Positions 57,086 to 64,000 of a stretch of 64,000 nucleotides of DNA are shown piece by piece (the first letter of the stretch is position 1; the number at the start of each line of letters is the position of its first letter). The stretch is from assembly GCF_037893015.1 (NCBI RefSeq), contig NC_133664.1, forward strand, positions 127,144,478 to 127,208,477, given 5' to 3'. The notes below the pieces were generated by a model, which did no database searches, was not told the origin of the DNA, and worked only from the letters and a program-made list of their open reading frames with translations. The position numbers and the translations under genes were made by a program. The stretch is from Macrotis lagotis. Lineage: Eukaryota > Chordata > Mammalia > Peramelemorphia > Peramelidae.

Positions 57086-57274
57086 CTCTTTTTGATCCAG
57101 ATAATCAAATGACTAATACTGAAATGATAATAGATATGAATTAGTTCTAGCAAAATTAGAATGAATTGTAACCAAATCATCAGCATTTTAACCTTGAAAT
57201 TGAATAAAATAGTTCCTGAAAGACAGATAATCTTTGCATTATATAATAGGCATTAATCTCTTTCTATGTGTTTG

Positions 57275-57965
57275 TTCAAGCTTCTATCAAAGCTTGACTC
57301 CACAGTCAGCCACTTGAATGATTGTCTACCTATTACTTCAGAATCCTTCACTGCACTGACCTTCTACCATTCTCACCCTGCTAATCATTAACTATTTTTT
57401 GTACAGTTTCTTTTTGTTTTTAATTAATGGAATTCATGTAAATTTTTTCCTTCCCCTCCACCTTAGGAATCCAACTTTTCTTTCCAGTCTTCTTTCATTC
57501 TATCACTCTTCCTTTATTCTATGTCCTAGCCAAATTGAATTAAAAGCTGTTAAAATTTTGTTCTGTTCTCTCCTGTGCCTGTACATTTCAAAGGTTGTTC
57601 CTCATAGCAGCATCCTTGTATATTAAAATCTTTGTCCACCTAAAGGCTGATTTAAATGTCATCTCTCCCATGAAGCCTTCTCAGATCTTCCCAACTGATC
57701 TTTTCTTACAGGCTTTTTCTCTGTCTCTCCTTTGCCCTAAATTCATGTTACCTTCTAATGATGAATATGTGTGTGTGTGTATTTGTGTGTATGTGTGTGT
57801 GTCTGTGTATGTGTGTGTGTATGTATGTGTGAAAACTTGCCATTGACTCCTTATTAGATTGTAAACTCCTTGAGGTCAGGGACTGTGTAATTTATTTTTT
57901 TGTCATGCCTAGCACATTCTATTCTGAATATAGAAGAAAGCTAATAACTCTTTGTTGATTTGCAC
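57275..57965 (+). mobile_element. L2 LINE 3' relic with internal (TG)n
   Basis: 'ttaaatgtcatctctcccat' + 'gaagccttctcagatcttcc', 'tcctttgccctaaattcatg', then after the TG run 'ccttattagattgtaaactc' + 'cttgaggtcagggactgtg' and 'ttgtcatgcctagcacattc' are L2 3' segments. The part before 57530 is less certain. Confidence 0.82.
57768..57832. repeat. (TG)n microsatellite
   Basis: TG repeat with ATG and CTG interruptions inside the L2. Confidence 0.95.
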
Positions 57966-58055
57966 AAAATTAAATCAAATTCATAGTACCAAAGAAATTA
58001 AAGTTTAAAAAGCCCTTAAAGAATATCCAGTCAAAGTATCTTAGCCCCTTTTTGT

Positions 58056-58425
58056 CATAGAACCTTCTAGCAGACCGAGAAAGTTGATTGTACTCCATCA
58101 CAGAATGTTTTTAAATACATAAAATAAAATGCATAGGGTTACAAAGGAAATCATTTACATTGGCATGTACTTTAAAAATAAATTACTGGGGTGGCTAGGT
58201 GGCATATTGGATAGAGCACTGGCCCTGGAGTCAGTAGTATCTGAGTTCAAATCTGACCTCAGACACTTAATAGTTACCTAACTGTGTGACTTTGGGCAAG
58301 CCACTTAACCCCTTTGCCTTGCAAAAAAAAACCCTAAAAAAGACCTTAAATTATCTTGAAATATCTATTTTTAAAAACTTGTAAAAAAGCATATAGATGA
58401 CAGGTTAACAATAATCTCTGATCTA
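58056..58425 (+). mobile_element. Unnamed old interspersed repeat, copy 3, split by a SINE
   Basis: 'cacagaatgtttttaaatac' + 'ataaaataaaatgcataggg' + 'ttacaaaggaaatc' left of the SINE and 'ttgaaatatctatttttaaa' + 'aacttg' ... 'gatgacaggttaac' right of it. Same family as 42430-42566 and (reversed) 10730-10962. Confidence 0.55.
58188..58341 (+). mobile_element. tRNA-derived marsupial SINE (A-tail type)
   Basis: 'ggggtggctaggtggcatat', 'actggccctggagtcagtag', 'agacacttaatagttaccta', 'ccccttt' and 'gccttgcaaaaaaaaaccct'. Target-site duplication indistinct (taaattact / taaattatct). Confidence 0.94.
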
Positions 58426-58567
58426 GTTTGACTCTCTTATTTTAAAAATTAGGAATTATGGTCAGCTATGCTGGTAGGGGCTATTACAAGTAGAAGGTAG
58501 ATAGTTGAATTGAGTTCAATCTTTATGGAAGATTTGGCTGTATTACTATGAATCCTGGCTGTTTGAA

Positions 58568-58700
58568 TGAATGAATAAGGAAGCGTTTAAGAAGGACTTT
58601 GTGCAAAGCACTGTACTAAGCTTTAACAATACAAATGGAAAAGAAAAACAGTCCCTACTCTACAGAAGCTCAAATTGGAATGGGGGACATATCACAGTGA
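58568..58700 (-). mobile_element. L2 LINE 3' relic, reversed
   Basis: 'aaggactttgtgcaaagcac' + 'tgtactaagctttaacaata' and 'aacagtccctactctacaga' + 'agctcaaattggaatggggg'. Confidence 0.75.
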
Positions 58701-58744
58701 GGCTACAGAATCCTTTAAAAGTTCAACTAATTCATGTAAATCAT

Positions 58745-58905
58745 AAAATCATAGAAAGTGAGGTCTAGAAGGAATTCTACAAGTAATGTGTTCCACTGTC
58801 TTATTTTAGATATTAGGAGCTAAGATATGGAGAGATGAAATGATTTGACCACAGTATCCTTGTGGCAAATAAGACACTAGAACCTTTATTTCTGACTTCT
58901 GGTCT
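58745..58905 (-). mobile_element. MIR relic, reversed
   Basis: 'gtgaggtctagaaggaattc', 'gatgaaatgatttgaccaca', 'ggcaaataagacactagaac', 'ctgacttctggtc'. Confidence 0.72.
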
Positions 58906-59999
58906 TTTTTTTTTCTCTCTGTGTTAGTTAATGTAAGAGAAATAGAGAGATCAGACATTCATTTTGATTACTTCACTAGGCAAAAGGCAGGAGGACAAAA
59001 TGTTTACTCATTGACAATCCAGTTCTTTTAGGCTGAGCCTGTTCAGTTAAGCCACTTGGAAGAAGTGACCCAGCAGCTGGTCCCCCACACAACTCCCACT
59101 GGTGTCAATTGGAGCTTTGTGAGCAGAAAAGCTCTACATCAGGTTTTCTATGCAACTGAAAGGAAATTCTGAATATGCAGAATTGTATGTAAGCCAAAAA
59201 TGAATGCATCTAAAGAAAACTTTTGTCTGCATTCCTTTTTTTACACCACAATCTTATCGACTGTGCAGGGTGGGGTAATGGGGTCAGGATAGAAAAATGA
59301 CTATTCATCAAAAGGGTTTTTTTTTTTCCATCCCTCTCTCTCCAAGTAGTTATGCTCATTTCAAAGTTGGCCACCTCTAACCTTGTTTCTCATTTCAAGT
59401 AAACTTCTGTTTTCCCTAGTGTGGTCTATTACATATTATGATGGTATTACTCCTGGAAATAGAGGAAGAAGATAGAAAGTTGATGCATGAAATAAATTAT
59501 GAGACTTCACATGAAAGCCACTAAAAACCAGAAACCAAAAATACCTAAAGGATTCTGTAATTTTTGCTTTTTTCCTATATAGTAAGTCAGATGTCTTTAG
59601 GCCTGTAGAAAATATTTCTCAAGTTACCATTGTTGCAAGTTTTTTTAAAAAAAATGAACTGGCCTAAGTTTGAGACCTAGGGTTTGAAATAAAGCAGCTT
59701 CCAGGGATCTCTGAGCTCAGTCTTGCATAGTTATGAATGGGCTAAAAATTTACAATAAGCTAAACCTTTAACATGAACTGGTTCAAATAACGGCAATGCC
59801 CTGGCTGAGGGATATAAAGGTTTTGGTATGTTTTAGGTTAAGTATGGTATCTCTGTTAAACTCTGTTTCCTTTCACAAATATAAACCCCCTCAATAGTTC
59901 TCTCATGCTGTTTTTGAGGGTGATGGATGTACTCTGATTTGGGGACAAAAAAGGAAGAACTCTTGATTAAGTCTTCATTCTCAGAAATATGTCTTGTCA
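58906..59999. other. Single-copy DNA; candidate conserved non-coding block
   Basis: 59020-59260 is among the least AT-rich stretches here ('gacccagcagctggtccccc', 'cactggtgtcaattggagct') with no repeat or exon-like frame. The rest is unassigned. Confidence 0.35.
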
Positions 60000-60125
60000 G
60001 GTATATCTAGAATATTTTTAAATTAGTTCTGAGTAATAACATTTTAGGAAGAATATTGACAAACTAGAACATAATCTAAGAAAGATAATCAGGCTACTAT
60101 GAGGACTGTAAACCATGCCATTTTT
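60000..60125 (+). mobile_element. CR1/L3 LINE relic, short
   Basis: 'tagttctgagtaataacatt' + 'ttaggaagaatattgacaaa' + 'ctagaacataatctaagaaa' corresponds to the same CR1/L3 region as 'aggaaggacattttagacag' at 6921. Confidence 0.5.
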
Positions 60126-61085
60126 ATAATCATATGGGTTTTTATTGTTTTTCTACTAATGTGATTTTTATGCTGATTGTTTCCTCCTTGTGCACTATCC
60201 TTGAATTTCTCGATGGTTTCAAAAGAAATAATGAGAGCTAACAAAGACCTATAGATTACATAGAAACCTCATGTTTATACAACATGAAAATTTTTTCAAG
60301 CAAAGAATTGAAATTTGGAAAATGAGTGTAGAAAAAATACCAAGACCAATTATAATAATCTAAATGGAAGTATAACTGATATAAATCAACTGCCATAATG
60401 AAATCTGAAAATCCTTAGTTACCTTACTCAGCAAACACTGACCTACCTGCCAAACAGAGAGATATAGCTGCCAAGGACAACTCTAGCGTTGAATACAAGT
60501 TCACTGGCAAAATCCTTGAAAGGGGAGTTATATAAGATTGTGATCTGTATTACTTCGTTGAATTACAAGTAATAGGAAGAAAGGGACAGTTTAAAAAAAA
60601 CCTTGGCAAGAGATCAAACTAGAAAAATTTTTCCAAGGGTATTTAAGGATAAAGAAAAGGGTATTAAAGAAGGTGGAAGCAATCAATGAAAGATGGAAAA
60701 GATTTGCAATTTTTAAGGTGAAGTCACATTTTACCATTAATGAGATTCTAAAGTCAAGGTTTTGTTTGAAAATTATGGATTTTGAAAATCGCCCTTGAAG
60801 ACTCTTAAATTGTCCATTAAAGTAGAATCGTTTTTGTTTTGTTTTGAAATCAGTTGTAGCTGATAAGAGACTTGGGTCTCTTTAAAAGAAAGACAATCTG
60901 TAACTGAAAACATATGGGTCTGAGTGGGTTACTGTGGGGGTGAATATTGAACGCAGATTTTGTTTTCCAGTAGACATTTAAATGGGGGGGGGGCTGGACT
61001 TCGTTTAAATAAAAAAAATTAAAAAATGAATACAGTTTTAATTGGAAGTTGATGATTGATGATTCAGGTCTAAAAGAACTTTACA
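60126..61085. other. AT-rich non-coding stretch
   Basis: No repeat recognised. A G9 run lies near 60985. Confidence 0.35.
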
Positions 61086-61148
61086 TATCTATATATATAT
61101 ATATATATATGTATATACACATATATATGTGTGTTTGTGTGTGTGTGA
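61086..61148. repeat. (TA)n-(GT)n microsatellite
   Basis: TA run, then mixed ATAC/GTGT units. Confidence 0.95.
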
Positions 61149-62125
61149 TTATAATAGAAAGTGATCCCAACACCCCACTTGTAAGAGAGAACCCAAGAAA
61201 ATCAAAGGGAACAGAATAGAGACCTTCAAGATTACTGGGAATGCTAAACAGACCAATTAGAATGTCCCTCTCATTAGTTTCACGATCTTAAACAGAATTA
61301 CCAGACTGATGATTCTAGATGATTCTCAACACATAGAAATGTTCACATTAGAAAAAGTACATCAGAACTAATACTAACTAAAGAAATGACGTGCATATTT
61401 CTCATCTCATTCTAATGCTGAGGGATATGCTACATGAGAACAATGGATTGATTTGCCCAGATGATTTAAATTATTTTTTCTCTAACTCTGACTTTGCACC
61501 TCGGTCTCTTTCTTACTCCCTCTTGTCTCTCTTGGTGTCTGTCCCCATGGAATTTCATACATGATGGAACATCAATATAATATACTCTTTTCACCCACCA
61601 AAAATTGGAATTATTACATTTGGAAATCACAGGCCCTGATTTGTTTATAAAGAATTAGAAGTACAATTGTTGGATTCACTTTTCTGTTAACTACTTCCAT
61701 TATATGGTTAAGTTCATCCCATTCACACTGACAATTATGATTGCTAAATATTGTTCTCCATTTTGTTAGTCTTTCTTTTGCATTTTTTAGTACTTCTTTA
61801 AAGTGTATTTTGCTTCTGACCATTGCCTTCTTTTATCCACCTGCCTTTATCCATCCCCATTATTTTTATCCCCTTCCCCCCTCTTGCTTCCTGTTGGACA
61901 AGATAGCTTTCTGTTCCTAAATGAGAATGTAGATACATTTTTCTCTCTGAATAATTTATATGTGAATGAGGTTCAAACACTGGCCCTTCTACCATTCCCA
62001 CTTCCAACATAAATGCTCTTCGTAGCAAGCATCTTTTATATAATTTTCCGTATTTGTTCCTCTTCCTTTCCCCTTCTTCCGTTCAAGATTAAGAAAACTA
62101 TCAGCATTATTGACCATAACAATTC
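61149..62125. other. Unassigned stretch, T/C-rich right half
   Basis: 61800-62090 ('ttttatccccttcccccctc', 'gacaagatagctttctgttc') recalls pyrimidine-rich antisense segments common in marsupial retroelements, but I cannot name it. Overlapping 70-76-codon frames on both strands have no domain. Confidence 0.3.
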
Positions 62126-62444
62126 CACAAACAACAATCATAATCTCAGAAAAAAACAAAAGCAAAATAGTTCTAATTAACAGGGATAAGCAGGGAAACT
62201 ACATCTTGCTTTTTAACAAAGGCAGTACAATGAAGTAATATCAATTCCAAAACATATAAATACTAAATGGAAGAGTATTCAAATACTTAAAGGAAAATTT
62301 AAATGAATTACAGGAGGAAATAAACTATACTAATGGAAGTAGAGGAAGACCTCAACTTTTCTCTTTCAGTCCTAAATAAACATAACCATAAGATAAATAA
62401 GATAAAAGTTAAGGTTATAATAGAATCTTAGAAATGTTAGCTAT

Positions 62445-62620
62445 AGGGTGGCTAGATGGCTTAGTGGATAAAGCACTGGCCTTGGAGTCAGGAGTACCTG
62501 GGTTCAAATCCAGTCTCAGACACTTAATAATTACCTAGCTGTGTGGCCTTGGGCAAGCCACTTAACACCATTTGCCTTGCAAAAACCTATTTAAAAAAAG
62601 GAAAAGGAAAAGAAAAAAAA
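62445..62620 (+). mobile_element. tRNA-derived marsupial SINE (A-tail type)
   Basis: 'agggtggctagatggcttag', 'gccttggagtcaggagtacc', 'taataattacctagctgtgt', 'tttgccttgcaaaaaccta', long A-rich tail. Perfect 14-bp target-site duplication gaaatgttagctat (62431-62444 and 62621-62634). Inserted in the L1 endonuclease region. Confidence 0.97.
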
Positions 62621-63747
62621 GAAATGTTAGCTATGACAGAACTCAAGAAAACTGGATGGGAATAGTAGAGAGAGAGGGCCTTGGAAGTAGAAATTAAAAG
62701 GTAATTGAAAACTAAAATAATCTAATTCTAAAGAATGAATTAGTCAAAGAATCCATCACAAAACATTTATTAATTTTATTAAAGACAATGATGAGACAAC
62801 ATTCCAAAATTTATGGAATTCAGGCAAAACAATACTTAGGAGAAAATTTATATATCTAAATGTGTGCAGCATGAAAGAGAAAAAGGACATATCAATGGAT
62901 TGGGTATGCAAAAAAAAAGGGTAGAAAAAGAACAAATCCTGAATCAAACATTGAAATGGAAAGTCTGAAAATTGCAGGGTAGATTTATAAAGCTAATTTT
63001 TTTAAATCATTGAAATAATAAATAAAATTAAGGGCTGATTTTATGAAAAACACAATAAAATAGATTAACTTTTAGTTAATTTGATAGTACTGAAAATCAA
63101 AAAGGTGAATATAAAAACAATGAAGATGAAATTAAAACAACTATTAGGAGTTATTTTGTCCAATGATATACAATAAAACTGACAATCTAAGTGAAATGGA
63201 TGAATATTTTAAAAATGCAAAATGCACAGATTAGCAGAAGAGGAAATTGAATACATAAATATCCCTGTATTAGAAAAAAATTGAATAAGCAATCAATGAG
63301 CTCCCTAAGATAAATTTCCTAAAACCAGATGAATTTATTAATGAATTCTAACAAATATTTTAAAAACATTGAATTTTAATACTATATGAATTAGTTGTAA
63401 AAAATGGTTAAAAATGTCTTACCAAATTTCAAACCAAAATATGGTTTTGATACCTAAACCCTGAAGAACAAAAACAGAGGGGAAACTATAGCTAGATTTC
63501 ATTAATTAATATTGTTGCAAATTTTTTTTTAAGAAAATACAGTATGACAACAGTATATCACAGAGATCTAACACAATACCAGGTGGGATTTATACCAGGA
63601 ATTTAGGTCTGCTTCAAAATTAAAAAACTATGAGTGTAATTGACCATAGTGAAAACAAAAACCACAAAAAATCATGTGATTCTAAAAACAGATGTAGAAA
63701 AAGCTTTTGACAAAATATAATACTCATTCCTTAAGAAGACTAGAAAG

Positions 63748-63910
63748 TAGGCGCAACTAGGTAGCATAGTAGATGGAGAACTGGCCCTGGAGTCAGGAGG
63801 ACCTGAGTTCAAATTATGTCTCAGACACTTAATAATTGCCTAACTGTGTGACTTTGGGCAAGTTACTTAACCCAATTGCCTTAAATAATTCAAATTTTTT
63901 TAAAAAGAGT
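63748..63910 (+). mobile_element. Marsupial SINE, tail variant B
   Basis: 'ggcgcaactaggtagcatag', 'ctggccctggagtcaggagg' + 'acctgag', 'taacccaattgccttaaata' + 'attcaaa'. Target-site duplication actagaaag (63739-63747 and 63911-63919). Inserted in the L1 RT region. Confidence 0.95.
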
Positions 63911-64000
63911 ACTAGAAAGCATAGGAATAAATGGAACCTCTCTTAAAATAAGTAGTACATTTAAAATCAAGCATAATCTGTAATAAAGATAAACTTGAAG

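Larger units (their letters stand above)
62126..64000 (+). mobile_element. L1 LINE ORF2 relic, endonuclease to reverse transcriptase, cut by window end
   Basis: Decayed L1 ORF2 in sense orientation carrying two SINEs. Order of recognisable parts: 'ggataagcagggaaactaca' (62185) and 'ccaaaacatataaatactaa' (endonuclease); DLNFSLSVLNK at 62348-62380, equivalent to the D-[FL]-N-x-x-L-S endonuclease segment; after the first SINE, KLDG and, near 62793, TTFQNLWNS then RRKFIS of the linker; 'gtgaaatggatgaatatttt', 'ccagatgaatttattaatga'; then the RT: QVGFIPG at 63580-63600 and DVEKAFDKI (motif A) at 63691-63717; after the second SINE, GINGT and NNKDKLE at the window edge. Multiple stops and frame breaks. 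The element starts inside ORF2 (5' truncation near 62126). Confidence 0.88.

Overview
This 64 kb window is vertebrate nuclear DNA, AT-rich and CpG-poor, with no operons, ribosome-binding sites or long ORFs. The repeats point to a marsupial. The most abundant one is a tRNA-derived SINE whose head reads roughly gctaggtggcgcagtggat, followed by a 'gagtcaggagtacctg', 'cagacacttaataattacctagctgtgtg' core and an A-rich tail (WSINE1/SINE1 type, from memory). With it are MIR/THER1 relics, L2, CR1/L3, an RTE (BovB-like) LINE and L1. The genus cannot be fixed from this sequence.

I find no convincing protein-coding exon, tRNA, rRNA or CRISPR array. Most ORFs above 60 codons lie in LINE relics, SINEs or simple repeats; the others are unsupported chance frames. 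The window is best read as intergenic DNA or the inside of a very large intron.

Layout. 0.7-1.6 kb: RTE/BovB-like reverse-transcriptase relic split by a SINE. 2.3-4.1 kb: RTE-tailed SINE, L2 pieces, a SINE nested in L2. 4.77-4.93 kb: a 162-bp fold-back. 6.2-8 kb: SINE, long CR1/L3 relic, MIR and RTE-tailed SINE. 9-17 kb: MIR, L2 and CR1/L3 relics, a perfect 23-bp palindrome at 10.3 kb, a tail-variant SINE, then a TATC microsatellite. 17-21.4 kb: single-copy DNA, SINEs, MIRs and a possible DNA transposon. 21.4-25 kb: mostly single-copy. 25-29 kb: L1 3' end, pyrimidine-rich tracts, SINEs. 31.4-33.7 kb: two SINEs of a third type, a relic of a Y-box cold-shock-domain pseudogene (minus strand) and two SINEs with clear target-site duplications. 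34-42 kb: SINEs, MIRs and microsatellites in otherwise single-copy DNA. 42.2-44.8 kb: L2 interrupted by an unnamed repeat, then opposing L1 3' segments. 46-48.9 kb: RTE-tailed SINEs, an inverted-repeat pair and a minus-strand LINE with readable reverse-transcriptase C-terminal motifs. 49-58.9 kb: MIR, L2 and CR1/L3 relics and SINEs. 58.9-62.1 kb: mostly single-copy. 62.1-64 kb: an L1 ORF2 relic (endonuclease to reverse transcriptase) carrying two later SINEs and running off the window end.

The elements fall into presumptive LINE-SINE partnerships. A-tailed SINEs would use L1. SINEs ending in a 'gggtcacaaagagttggacac'-like tail resemble BovB/RTE 3' ends. A third SINE type shares a 'cttc..aa..gaaggacaa' end with the LINE at 47.7-48.8 kb. 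No new gene system was found. The most notable items are the 162-bp fold-back, the paired inverted repeats at 46.0/46.6 kb, the Y-box pseudogene relic, the third LINE-SINE tail match and several single-copy blocks that look like candidate conserved non-coding elements. Family names are from memory of repeat consensus sequences; no database search was run.
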